A DNA stretch of 52,711 nucleotides from Clavulina sp. PMI_390 (Eukaryota; Basidiomycota; Agaricomycetes; Cantharellales; Hydnaceae), in assembly GCA_015039315.1 (NCBI GenBank), contig WIDE01000161.1:1-52711 (forward strand), read 5' to 3'. The notes under the pieces were generated by a model. That model worked only from the letters and a program-made list of their open reading frames with translations. It did no database searches and was not told where the DNA came from. The translations under genes were made by a program, and so were the position numbers. Of the stretch, positions 11,041-22,136 are shown one piece after another. Each line of letters starts with the position of its first letter. Within the stretch, counting starts at the first letter, position 1.

Positions 11041-11203
11041 TGAGAACGTTTAAAAGACTGCACTCTCTGTGCTGCCGCCCTTACGCGAAGTGTATAATTC
11101 CACATCATCGTCTGCTAATATGCACAAAGCGAAGGTGTGGTTTGTGCGTTTGTATCTCAATCTCCCCCATGTAGATATGGCTTACAAGCCAATAACCCAG
11201 ATT

Positions 11204-11542
11204 TCATCTGCGAGATGTAGAACCATCATGGAACAGTTTGTAATATACGATTGAGATGGATTTATGCGAGTTGCTGTCTGTATCATTGGGCCACTGCATG
11301 ATCCAGAGCAATTGATCGAAGGTAAGTAGATTCACAGTACGTTTCGTGAGGCGGTCACGACGAGTATCCCAAGTTGACATCGGTCCCAGAGTACGAAAAA
11401 AGGTCGGTGGGTCTTTACTGGTAGGTCGTCCCAAGTGAAGAGAGCGTGGGACCAGGGCGGCCCTGTCGGTTTCCCACGCTGGCCCGTCCTCGGTGCCTGT
11501 TTGGTTGGCCTTTTCCGACATTTCTTGGCATGAAGTCATCAT
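11204..11542 (-). pseudogene. truncated relic of a cluster gene B copy
   Basis: Read on the minus strand, this segment keeps the 5' region of gene B: the start region (cttcatgccaagaaatgtc...ccaaacaggcaccgagg), the exon-2 region (caccgaccttttttcgtactctg) and the first bases of exon 3 (IVYYKLFHDG). It then stops at TGA near 11204, and everything encoding the rest of the module and the RanBP1-type domain is missing. Compared with gene B there is a one-base insertion in the first-exon region, so the frame is broken as well. It lies head-to-head with gene 3 exactly as gene B does with gene 1, so it is the leftover half of a duplicated gene pair. Confidence 0.7.
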
Positions 11543-11673
11543 AAACTTGATTATTATTCAGGTGATTTGGCTTTGATAGCTAACCGGGCATATTCATCGA
11601 AGGCGAAGGAAAGTTCGAGAACGTGCTGGGCGGTTGGTTTTCCTTGTACGTGATCATGTGAATTGGCGGCCAA

Positions 11674-11687
11674 CTCGAGGCCTCGAG
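11674..11687. promoter_or_regulatory. palindrome CTCGAGGCCTCGAG in head-to-head promoter (copy 2)
   Basis: The same perfect 14-bp palindrome and flanks as at 7055, about 70 bp before the start of gene 3. It survives although the minus-strand partner on its other side is dead, which is consistent with a role for the plus-strand gene or with recent duplication. Confidence 0.55.
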
Positions 11688-11756
11688 AACAGCACAGCTC
11701 TCCCTCTCCCTCTCGCAATCCAGCTCACTCCAAAATCGACTTTGAGCCCAGGGATA

Positions 11757-13426
11757 ATGGCTCAAGCGCTTACTTGGTGTGAGCCCATGTCATCGTGGGT
11801 ACCAGTCTTTGTAGACCTAGAGCCAACTGACTCCGTCGTTTCCAGCACCTGCGATTAGTTTGCCTCCCTCGTATTCTTCAATCGACCACCTCCCAGTGGT
11901 CAACTATCCCAGTCCTGCAGACAGTTTCCAAGGACCGGAGCACGAAGCCTTTCCTGCAGCAAACCATGTCGTACCCGCTGCTGCTGCCGCCCCGGCGGTT
12001 GTGGCCCCACTCCGGCCGCAAGCGACAGGTGGAGCCCCTCAGGCCCAATATCGTACGTTTTGACTCATAATGATCATCTGTCTTGTTCTGACCCAAACGT
12101 GGTGGTTGGTAGTGTACTATTGCGTCTTCCATGCTGGTCTGCCCTTGCAGTCGCGTGAAGCCTTCGACGCAAGTGATGACTTTATCGGTCGCATCCCCCG
12201 TATTCACATCCCTCAGCCTCGAACGTTTGCCGCCCTCAAGCGTTGTATCGCCCATCGAGAAGGATTCGAGGCGGATGCTGTAGCCTCGATGTACCTTGAG
12301 GGCAACGACGAAGCAGTCATCGATACCGACTTCATGCAACTTCAAGAAGGATCATCAGGCACGACGTTCAACGCCCCGTTCGGCATCGTCTTCGATCCCG
12401 CTGCTCTTCGCCGACCGATTCCAGGCCAATCGCAGGCGAGCACGCCCCCCTCCCCTCGTCCCACTGCCACCCCCGTTCCCGCTCCCCCTTCTTCTATCAG
12501 CCCCTCGAATGCCTCTCATACCACAATCAATGAATGGAGACAGTCGATCGTCGCTGCTGGCAGCCCACCCATGGATCCTCGCTCTGTCTCGATCTCGTCT
12601 ATGATCGCGCAGCCTGCTAGCTCACAAAGCACACCCGAGCTTACCAGGCCGCATACACCACCCTCGCCGGCTCGAGCTCGTGCCCCGCAGCTTCCTGCGA
12701 GACTTGCAGTCCCGCGAGCTCCTGGCCCTCCCCCTGCTCCTCCTGCTCATCAGATTCGTGCCCCTCCGGCCCCTCCTGCACGAGCCCGAGCTGTTCCACC
12801 TCCACCTCCGCGCCGTCCTGCTCAAGCACCGGCTCCCCCTCCCCCACCTCCCAATCCAGTTCCAGTTGCAGACGCTCCTCGACATCATGGACGAGACCAC
12901 CATCACCGCGTTCGCGGAGCACCACCGGCCTGGATCGAGCGAGATGACGGGGTTGGTGAGCCCACACTATCGCCCACCGAGTCGGGCAAGGTTGTGTCAG
13001 ATCAGAAACCACCAGGATGGTTGCATGCTCAAGTCAATGCTGGTTACCTCCTCCAGCCATGGAGAAGAAGCGTAAAACTGCGGTCTGGGACTGTGTTGAA
13101 GAATGGTACAGATATCTACGTGGATCGATCGGAGTGGACAAGGTCGAGATGGGTCCAGAAGGATGGAGGTGTGTGAATCTTTTCCTGTTTTGGGGACATC
13201 TCCTTTCTGTGCTTCGTACTCAGCTCACATTACATTATCTTGTTGCATCTCCAGAAGAAAAGTGTCGCGTGATCGTTAAAGAAACGAGAGAACTATCTGG
13301 TAATTCATTTTTTCTCTTTTCCAGTTGCTGTTTCGCCTAATTATTTCTTTTGCTCTTTATCAAGAGTTGGATGGTTGGCACTATGACATATTGCTAAGTT
13401 CAGATTCTTCTTCAAATACGAAGTAA
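11757..13426 (+). CDS. cluster gene 3: conserved N-terminal module, poly-proline linker, C-terminal module
   Basis: Five exons (11757-11778, 11846-12052, 12113-13168, 13255-13299, 13365-13426) give 463 residues. It is the closest relative of gene 1: same start MAQALTWS, PPSYSSID, identical exon 2 length (207 nt), and the shared module from ~77 (LYYCVFHAGLPLQSREAF, IGRIPRIHIPQPRTFAALKR, MYLEGNDEAV). A Pro/Ala-rich stretch at ~279-330 (APPAPPARARAVPPPPPRR) and the C-terminal module (GEPTLSPTESGKVVSDQ, SVKLRSGTVLKNGTDIYVD, EWTRSRW, CRVIVKETRELSE) follow. Its last exon encodes a longer tail than those of its sisters. The reading frame is intact throughout, so the copy is probably functional. Role unknown. 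Confidence 0.8.
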
Positions 13427-13615
13427 CGGAGGACCCTTCTGGGGTCTACACTATTGAGTTTCCCTGTTTGCTCGCTATGGACAATCCAAAGATTGAATCA
13501 AGGGCCTCATACTGACTTCTCCATATGTACCACTCATGTACAAGGGTTCCTGATAACTCCATGTGAATTTACCACTTCCTAAGATTACAAGAATAATGAT
13601 TGCAAGAGGACTGGA

Positions 13616-14961
13616 CTACCACCATGAGCTGTACGAGGTAGCAGCCACAGGCGCTCCTCCCGCACCTTCATCTACCGTCTCATCCAACCTCTTCGCAACC
13701 TGGATGATAACATCGATCTTCTTCCCTGCAGCTTCTGGCTTGAGCACCAACTTGACATATCCCTCTCCCTCATGCTTCTCCAGCCCTACCCACTTATCTG
13801 AGTCGCCATCGCCCTCGCCTTCAACGACGGAGTGGATCTCATAGCCATCTTTGTATTTCACCTTCTCGTCAACACTTAACACAAGCTCCTCTCCTCCTTC
13901 GGGTGCGATCATTTGGAGGGTGTACTTCCGGCCTTCGTCGTGCGAGTAGTGCTCCATCCGGAACACCGTAGGCGGTTCTTCGGACGAGTCATAGGATGGG
14001 GACGAGACGTATGGGATGATTCCGTCGGCACGAATAAAGTTGATGACGTTTGGCACACATTGTGGGATTTCCTGTACCACCATATTGATGATGGCGGTAG
14101 GCAAAGAGCCCTTCGGGTCCACTGTGAAATGTAGAAAGAGAAGGAAGAGAGGAATAAATGACGTTGTAAGTAGAAAGATAGAAAGCGCCGTTGCTAACCT
14201 TTCACAACGTAGGACACATCAGTGCTGTTGCCATCATGGCTAGGACGGAGCCTCCACCCTGCAGCGGTAAGCCAGCCACGCGTCTTCCCGTACGCGTCTG
14301 GAGTCTTCTCCGTGTTAGGGACAGAGCATTGTGTGAGGTAGTATGTCCCATCTGATTCAATAAAGGTGTCTTGAGCGCCGACAAAGTCCCGGGCTTGCAC
14401 AAGCCATGCGCCCCTAAGAAGCAATAATGTCAGATAATTGACGACAATGCCATGCGAAGAAGAGGAGATCGTAGGTCTCGAACAATGATAGACAAGGTGA
14501 CAAATAGCAACATTCACTCACTTTTGGAGGGTGTAGAACATATACGCTCGGCGAGAATATCTTTCTAGCGGGTGGCCTTGATCAAAGCGGGGGTCCCAGT
14601 GCTTTCTCGCTCCTGGGTGCATCAACATTGGAAGAATGTCCGCAAGCTTGACTCCCTCCACAGTTCCCATACCGCGAACGAGGGGGATGTACGAGGAGTC
14701 GCCAGGTATAGTTTTCTTTTCCATGACGATCCCGTCCTTCGTAGCTGGAAGAAGGGATCTCTTAGACGATAGTTTCTGAAAGGAGGCAATAGCTCGTTCT
14801 AGCTCACCGATTGGGGACCACCCATCTGTGGAATCGCATTCGCGCTTGAGATACTCGTGCGCAGCAGCGAGCTCGGACTCATAGGGGTTCGTAATGTAGC
14901 CATGGGGCGCGGGATCGTCAGGAATGATCACTTGTCCAACGGCTTCAGCTTCAGCTTCCAT
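13616..14961 (-). CDS. START-domain (DUF3074-like) lipid-binding protein, copy 1
   Basis: Three exons (14522-14961, 14199-14413, 13616-14121) give 386 residues. The fold is suggested by KLADILPMLMHPGARKHWDP, RFDQGHPLERYSRRAYMFYT, a loop with DFVGAQ...YYLTQCSVPN, and the C-terminal helix region after YVVKVDPKGSLPTAIINMVV. These are hallmarks of fungal START/StAR-like proteins, which hold a lipid in a hydrophobic pocket. I see no signal peptide or membrane helix. A paralogue with the same order of motifs and two of the same intron positions and phases is at 37162-38381. The substrate cannot be read from the sequence. Confidence 0.78.
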
Positions 14962-16640
14962 GCTTTGAGGATATGAGGGGATGGGTTGTGTAGCTCAAGG
15001 TCGGGCAATCTGGGGTCGAATGGCCGCAGACGGCACTTTGTCGTGTGACCTGGTTTGGTGCAAGATTGGGGATACCGGGCCCGTCAACGAGATCCCAGGA
15101 CTTCTCGCGATGCCACTTACTAGTGCTGGAGCAGGTGTGTGGGCCTTGTCCAACAAGATTCGAGGAAGAGTGGAAGGCGGAGACTGTGGGAAAAAAGCTG
15201 AAATATAACTACGGCTCGGATGCAATCGTCGCGGTTCGGATGCAATCCCTGTGCGGTACCACAGCCACAAGCGGCATGATGTCATAACATGTCCCTTTTC
15301 ATGTTATTTCACACGTAGGGAAGTGGCAGTTAGTCGTGGAGGCACTCACTGGCATTTCCACTTTACGCATACCATTTTATGGCTATTTATGATTTTCAGA
15401 CGGACGCGGTAAGAGAGAGCTGATTACGGGAGAAAGGCAGATCCAACACCCAGTCTCCAGACGCCATCTCGTACAGTGTAGAGAAATGAAGAGGACCAGA
15501 ACTTCGGCGATCTATCAAGGCCTGCTCAAATGGGAAGGTGTCGGGAAGCTTAGTGAAAGGCGCTTCTCCTGGCGGAGATGATACATCTGTCGGGCAATAT
15601 TGTTCTACTGATATGAATCAAGTTATGGCTTATTTTTAGGTCTGTTGATAATTATAGTACAAGTATCCAGTGCCTACATACTTCGGAGAATCGTCTTCCT
15701 CTAAATTAATAAGACCTTGAGTTCGATAAAGTCTTCTATCACATTTTACCAGCCCCGCTCCTCATCAGTGGCAGCTGCGAAATTGAGGCCCAATGATCAC
15801 TAATAATGCGAATGAAGAGCAAAGCTATTCATTGGTGATATCGAGAATATAGCGCTAATTCCTTGGACAGGATCAGCGGCAAGTGATCACCGACCCAATG
15901 ATGCTGAAACACCTTGATATTAAATTTGTTATATCACTGACACCATCGGTAACACCACCACGACCAGCATTTGAACCCAACATTATAACGTATCGTTAAG
16001 CAAGGGAGTTGCGAGTGAAGGCGCATCGTGACCAATTTTGGAGACTATCCTTGGGCGGATCCGGAAGGTGCCTTTGCCCTGTTTGTTTGTCGCCGCGTTC
16101 ACCTACTGCGGCCGCATGATCACAACTTTATTCGATACTTTCTTCCGGTATGCTCTGCTACAAGCCTCCTCGGATTAATAGGCTATTCCCAGCATTGGGC
16201 CTCCTCGCTCAAGTGACATCCTCAAGAGGTCCAACAAATTGTTGATCATCACTGTCGGTCACAATCGTAAAGATAGATGTGTCGCGCGATCGCAATACCG
16301 CATTTTTAAATGCTTGGTAGCCTAAAATTATCTGATTCACTCATATTGGTCATGCAATATTGCGCCTCAACTCAGAACTTTCCAAGACAAGGAGCAATAG
16401 AGCAGCAAACAACACCATCAATGATATCTCTGCATATTGGTTTATGCTTGGATTCTATGAACTGCTTATTATTTTACTTACGGGAGTTTGGCCGCTAAGA
16501 TACTAAGGAACTAGCTAGTTCATCGGTTCAAACGCCTTCCCACCAGTGCATACCCGCTATTTATAGGGATGGACGGTACAAGAGCGGTCTGGGTCGTCAG
16601 CAACCCGCCGCCCTCCTCTCTCCCATCTCCTCTTTGATCT
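14962..16640. other. 1.7-kb intergenic region upstream of the GH71 gene
   Basis: The gap lies between two divergent genes, so both promoters are here. No exon chain could be built. Short open frames are shadows or chance. A TATA-like tatttataggg lies at 16558-16566, about 80 bp before the GH71 start. Confidence 0.5.
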
Positions 16641-18660
16641 ATGGCTCTAACATCTCTACTATGGTGCCTTGGTCTCAGTGCTGTGATTAGAGCTATGCCG
16701 CTGAAGAGCGAATCGATGGAGGGCGCGTCTGTTACGAAGCGGTACACGAACTCCGGGAAAGGAGTTTATGCTCAGTTCGTTCTATGGGTTTCAAACCCCA
16801 CCCACAAGCACTGACGATGGTTTCTTGTCTAGCCATATGGTTGGGAATACCTATGTGCGTCTTCGCCAGCGAGGTCCCTGCTCAATCGTCAGAGAGGTTT
16901 TACCAGTGTACATGATTGATAGTCATACGCCCAATCCGATTGGGAAACAGACATTCAGCTTGCCCAGTCTGCAGGGATGTGAGTAACCCGCCCTTCGCTT
17001 CATGCTCGTTCTGTGTGTTGACCGATGTCGCTCAGTGATGGCTTTGCCCTCAATGTGGGATCATGTGAGTGCCAACGTTCTGCTCGCCGCTAATCGTGTT
17101 AACGCTCCCAATAGTGGATTGGGAGTCCGACCGCGTTGCAGATGCATACGCTGCTGCGGAAGCACTCAATACTGGCTTCAAGCTCTTTATATCATTGGAT
17201 ATGTCGTGGGTATCTTCATATTACACCCGCATAAATCGAGCCTTATGGTTTCTACTAATCTGCAACCAGCTCGCTTGCTTGCGCTGCGACCACGGACGCT
17301 GACCCTATTCGGGCTTATGTGAACGACTATTCTGCGCACCCCAATCAGCTCTGGTACAGCGATAACCTTATCCTGTCCGCATTTGATGGCACCGGATGTT
17401 TATTCGGCCAAGATACCTTCGATGATGGCTGGAACTACGCTCTTCGTAACGGAGCCTATGCCAACGTGAGAACCTTGGTATCTCTCTGTATACGACTAGT
17501 CCTCACGACTGTTTGAACACATAGATCTGGTTTATTCCTGCCTTCTTTGTGGACCCCAGTACCTTTGGCTCTATCACATCCATCAACGGTATCTTCGATG
17601 TGTGTTCATATCTTGCTACAAGTCCGTATGTTGACGGCCCCAATACTTACGACAATGCTTTAGTGGAACGCCGGATGGCCCTCCACAGATGCCGATATTA
17701 GTTGGACCGACGGGACATGGATCACTGACATCGGTGATCGCGCTTATATTGCTCCCGTATCGCCTCTGTTCTTCACAGTGAGTATCTATCATCATCGAGT
17801 ATTGAGCAGCATCGTAACCGTTATAATAGCATTATGGACCGGACTCCTACAACAAGAACTGGATTTACCGCTCCGATGACTGGCTTTTCGCTAGCCGCTG
17901 GGAAGAGCTCATCACGAATCGTGACTCAATTGACTTCGTAGAGGTAAGACTCATCGATTCAGTAGAGTTCTCGCCTTGTCCCTGAAGATCTTATGTCAAA
18001 GATTATTACGTGGAATGACTTTGGCGAGTCCCATTATATCGGACCCATCGCCCCCGACGAAGATCAAGTAAGTTAGATGCACATGCACAATGCTCCGAAT
18101 ATGAAAGCTTACTGTTCTTCCCGGTATTAGCCGAACTCTGAGGCTTGGACGACCGGTTTTGATCACCAGGCCTATTACGCCGTGAATAAGTATTACGCCA
18201 CTGCTTGGAAGACCGGCACATATCCCACCATTACGGAGAACCAGATCTTCTTAACAGCACGCCCTCACTCCAAGTCTGCTGTCTGCACGAGCGACTCTGT
18301 TGCACAACCCACTAACGCAGCCTGGGTGAGTATATAGCCTCTTTCACTTAACTGCTTGTCTAACCTCCTCCCGATCTCTTCTCTCCTCCGGCGGGGCAGA
18401 CTGATGATAACCTTTACGCACTTGTTTTCGCCGCGCAAGCCGGAACGGTCGTTCTCACCATTGGCTCATCTACTGGCACTTTCTCTGTTACGACGGGAGT
18501 CAATAAGCTGAAAATTGCGCTGGCTGTCGGCAGCCCAACCGCGGTGTTCACGAGCACCAGTGGCGCAACCCTGGTCAACTTTGCCCCCTCTGGATTCTCC
18601 TACACGGGATCCACTTGCTCAGTGTACAATTTCAACTATTACGCTGCTATCTCGTCGTAG
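16641..18660 (+). CDS. GH71 alpha-1,3-glucanase (mutanase), possibly frame-disrupted near its start
   Basis: About twelve exons (16641-16778, 16833-16854, 16923-16978, 17036-17064, 17115-17205, 17270-17465, 17525-17599, 17664-17777, 17830-17943, 18002-18067, 18131-18325, 18400-18660) encode ~450 residues. Signal peptide MALTSLLWCLGLSAVIRA, a KR processing site, then VYAQF...MVGNTY, SAGIDGFALNVG, AAAEALNTGFKLFISLDMS and IITWNDFGESHYIGP, all typical of family GH71, which cuts alpha-1,3-glucan in fungal walls. The C-terminal ~85 residues form a Thr/Ser-rich beta domain. All junctions keep frame except the first: exon 1 ends in phase 0 (gttcta donor) while the MVGNTY exon needs two carried bases. 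This may be a frameshift, a sequencing error or a splice site I missed. Confidence 0.85.
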
Positions 18661-19761
18661 GTCGAATGTTATTTACATGCCACGCATTTCTGTAGGGCTT
18701 GACGAAAGCTGTAATCGTAATGTCGCCGTGACACATCCATGGTTGAAGATGTTTGGACAACTCAACCTCTAACGGGATATATCTAAACCAAGGCTCTTTG
18801 TTTGCTCGAATGTTATCAAAATCAGTCAAACAGTAATGCAGGGGTCGAGAACGAGACAGAGCGTAAGCTTGGCTTGCCATATTTAATCATGTTGACCCAG
18901 GGTTGCGCCAAGGCGCTTGGCAGCCATGCTCTGCTTTGTATCCGAAGCTTCTTACGAAGACCATCTCACCCACTCGGGCCATCCCTTATCTTGTAGTAAC
19001 GGGGCTCATTGTTGTTGAGGCTCCGTGACCTGTGGCCTCCTTGTGGCCTTGACATCGGCCTCGACCTGGCGGGCCCTCTCCGAGATCGGAGGTTGCGAGT
19101 ACGTACGCGGGGACATTTTGTATGCTTGGGTGCAGAAATGACGCTGAGATTCCCGAAGCCCACGTACGACTTTGTGAGCAGCTAGGGATGTTGCTATTGT
19201 ATCGTACGTAAAACGTTCAATCTACTAGATTGAACGAGGTGTCTCTCAGATTCCCCTTGCTCCCAGCAATCACGCAATGACTGACTCTAAGTATAGCTTG
19301 TCATTAGCGGAACCATTGTCTCTTACGCCCCATCCCATGTCATCTGGTCCACAACTACTGTTCTGTTTCCCCTCGGATTCGTCAAGGCCGCTGAGATCTT
19401 CACATTGGAGCACGACAGAGTATCAATATTGAGTCATCCGAGGTCACCCGCTATCGAAGCTCCGGCGTCATATCGTGCTTTTAGATCAGGCCGTACTTCG
19501 GATATAGATGTCCGAAATTCGCTTGTTGTCTCAGGACGTTGGATGACGTACGAACCCCTCGGTGACCACCCCTTGGTTGAGGCTCTCGTTATCATACTCA
19601 AACACCCAGCTTACGTCCTTGAGACACCGAGCACCCATATAAGGCCATCTATTCACGGCCTGTTCTGCTCATCTCGAGCACCAAACTTGAGTTCTCTCAG
19701 CCACTCCCAGTTCACTCTAGCTCCGTCGCCAAGCACCCCAACCAAGTCCACAAATCCAAGC
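18661..19761. other. intergenic region before the NIS1-like gene
   Basis: About 1.1 kb between two plus-strand genes. An open frame runs from 19405 into the next gene, but its early part has no coding character; it is 5' leader plus chance. A CT-rich stretch with short caccc/ccaag elements lies just before the next start (19700-19760), as in many fungal promoters. Confidence 0.45.
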
Positions 19762-20317
19762 ATGTTCTCCAAGACCATTGCAACAGCGCTCGTCGCCCTC
19801 TCTACTCTCTCTGCTATGATCACCCCCGCCTGTGCCAGAGTTGTTGGCATCACGGCCCCTGCCACAGTCACCGCTGGCACGCCATTCCCAGTGACGCTCC
19901 TCACCTCAACCTATATCCAGAACATATACGATTACTATGTGGTATTTGGCATTGCGCCCTTGGATAATACGGACTCTGGCTTGCACACTCTTCTTGGGCT
20001 CGGGGTCGACTTGATCGAGATCAACGAATATAACACAAACCATGGAGCGTTCAATGTGACTTTGACGATCCCCACCAATTGGGATTCGTCTCAGGGCAAT
20101 GGAGTGAACCTTCGGGCAGCCGTGTTCAGCACTGTGAGTGTTGCTTTACACTCACTCTCCCACCCGATGCACCCATGCATACACAACACCTTACTTCAAT
20201 ACCACGCCAAATAGTATTGTGGCTAACTTTCTTGAATCTGCCTACTCTTCTAAATAGGTTGGGGCCGAGGAGGAGACTTGGGTGTCTTACTGGAGTACTA
20301 ATACTACCGTGGTGTAG
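19762..20317 (+). CDS. NIS1-like small secreted protein (effector candidate)
   Basis: Two exons (19762-20133, 20258-20317) give 143 residues. The first ~23 residues form a signal peptide ending in ACA. The mature part has the NIS1-like pattern: an early I-x-x-P...G stretch, then STYIQNIYDYYVVFGIAPLD, then a beta-rich C-terminal part with few cysteines. NIS1 is a secreted protein first described as necrosis-inducing in Colletotrichum and conserved in many plant-associated fungi, where it interferes with host receptor-associated kinases. The start is the ATG directly before the signal peptide. The match rests on the YIQ...AFGIAP-type core, so homology is likely but function in this fungus is an inference. 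Confidence 0.72.
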
Positions 20318-22090
20318 TTAGACCTGATTGATGGATCGCTGCTTTCCCCAACATCACCCCTCACGCTCTTTCCCTACCTTGATGTTGATGAATCCGAACC
20401 TTTTTTTTTTTTTTTTTTTTCTTAAATTTGCACTTTTACGTTTGCCCGAACTTGACACCCTGTACATCCTATCTTTTGTTTTTTTCTCTGAACTTCCCCT
20501 TCTCCAAATTACCTGAGGTGTGCTATCGCGGGAACTGTTTGAAATTCTTATTTGCAGGAAGGATTGCAAACCACACCATTGACAGCTGTCAAAATCTGGA
20601 TGGCTGGCATCGCTGGCCATCAGCAAAAGTGGGAGCCTTTAATTCATGACCATCTGGCCGGAAACCCTCAGCAACTCCTGAATAAATTTATGCGTGCGTT
20701 ACGAATGTAGGGCGCCACCGGTGTCCATACCAATGAGCGAGCAATGCCAGTCCAGCAGCCTTGCTCCAATTGAAATTTCTATGGCTCCCCCCTTTTTTCA
20801 CGCACTCAATAGCACACTCCGTGATTCGTCCATAGTCATAGCTTCTTATGTCCTTCTGAATCGGAGAATCTGGACGACCTGGGTCAAAATATGGTAATCG
20901 AACGCACCACGTTCAAGTATCCGCTTCAGTTCTCTGACCCTCAGGGATTGAACCTACGGTACGAAAGATGGTCAGACGAGGATCTGACTGAGTTCGCACT
21001 TGATCAAGACGGCCGAGGTTAGTGATGGCCGAGGTTAGTGCATGTCAATTTAGTGAACTACTGAAGGCATAGATCGACCAGAGTCATGGGTTGCTTCGGT
21101 GCCGAAACATCAGGTTGAGCACAACCATTCGCCGCACAATGGAGGACCCCGTAATGCTATTCAAGCTGCCTGTCCGCGGAGCCACCTATGTGGCGATGCC
21201 CGTAACCGACGGCAGCGTCCGCTTCCCACGTTTTTTCTCGATACCCAGAAGCACAGAGAGGTTGGAAACATTACAATGACCCTTAGGATCGATAATAAAT
21301 GGCCTATACAAAAATAAAGAATAAAATGTACAGGCGGATATCGAGAAAAAGTGTGGGAAACGGGCGCTGCCGTCGGTTACGGGCATCGCCACATAGGTGG
21401 CTCCGCGGACAGGCAGCTTGAATAGCATTACGGGGTCCTCACAATGGCGTCTCTCCGTGCCGCTAGTAGCGCTTGAGCACATCAGACATATGCCGGTTAG
21501 TGTGATGATCCGGTTAATTCACTGATCTATATCCCTCTTCTCTTTTTACTTCACATCGCATGCCTCGATTCTTTGATAGTCTTCCCCCTCCAGCTTCCAG
21601 GTGGTTTCTGTAAATTTCCGCCGAGATTTGCTTTCGGCGGATCGCGCCGACCCTGAAAGCAGTAAAAACAGCTTTCGACTACCCTCTCTCGTCTCGCAGA
21701 GATTGTCGGTTCTGATGGCGTCAATACCGAGGTTTGCCTGGGATGATGGCATTAAGCTACAAGGGACGAGATAGCGCAATAGTAAGGGGTATATACATTG
21801 CATACGATGTAGTGGTATTACATCAGCAAGGTAGTGGTGATAGTGAAGCTGTCAGATCCCACACCAAACCACGACCCCCAAACATAGCGCTGGAAAATAT
21901 TGAACCCTGAAACTCCTGTTCTCATGAACGTGCCCGAGGCTACTAAATGTCGTGCCTTAACGGAATGAAACCTATAGTCGAGATGATGGTACAAATGGCC
22001 CCCAGCGCCAGAATAACAGGCAACCCATGCTCCATGAAACTTTGCCAGCGTGTAGTACTAGGCGACGAGTCTATCATATGTCCGATTGAT
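20318..22090. other. gene-poor region, first part
   Basis: No supported exon chain. It holds a T20 tract at 20401-20420, a 7-bp inverted pair tctgacc/ggtcaga at 20933-20976, and the long inverted repeat listed separately. Confidence 0.5.
21142..21440. repeat. long inverted repeat: two 102-bp arms around a 95-bp spacer
   Basis: The left arm (21142-21243) is the reverse complement of the right arm (21339-21440) with no gaps and four differences, all transitions and all near the spacer. A transcript would fold into a ~100-bp hairpin. Both arms read as open frames when read inward. The 9-mer TTGAGCACA occurs in direct orientation on both sides (21115-21123 and 21473-21481), which could be a target-site duplication of a foldback or Mutator-like non-autonomous element, though the sequences just inside these 9-mers do not form clean terminal repeats. 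It is not a coding gene. Confidence 0.85.
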
Positions 22091-22136
22091 AATTCATGCA
22101 AATAAGTGAGAGGAGAATAGGAAATCTAAGATAGGT

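Noticed and set aside
20933..20976. Inverted pair tctgacc/ggtcaga with a ggttcaatcc-like core on the minus strand
   Set aside because: It resembles a tRNA end, but the pair is only ~45 nt apart, too short for a tRNA, and the T-stem does not pair.
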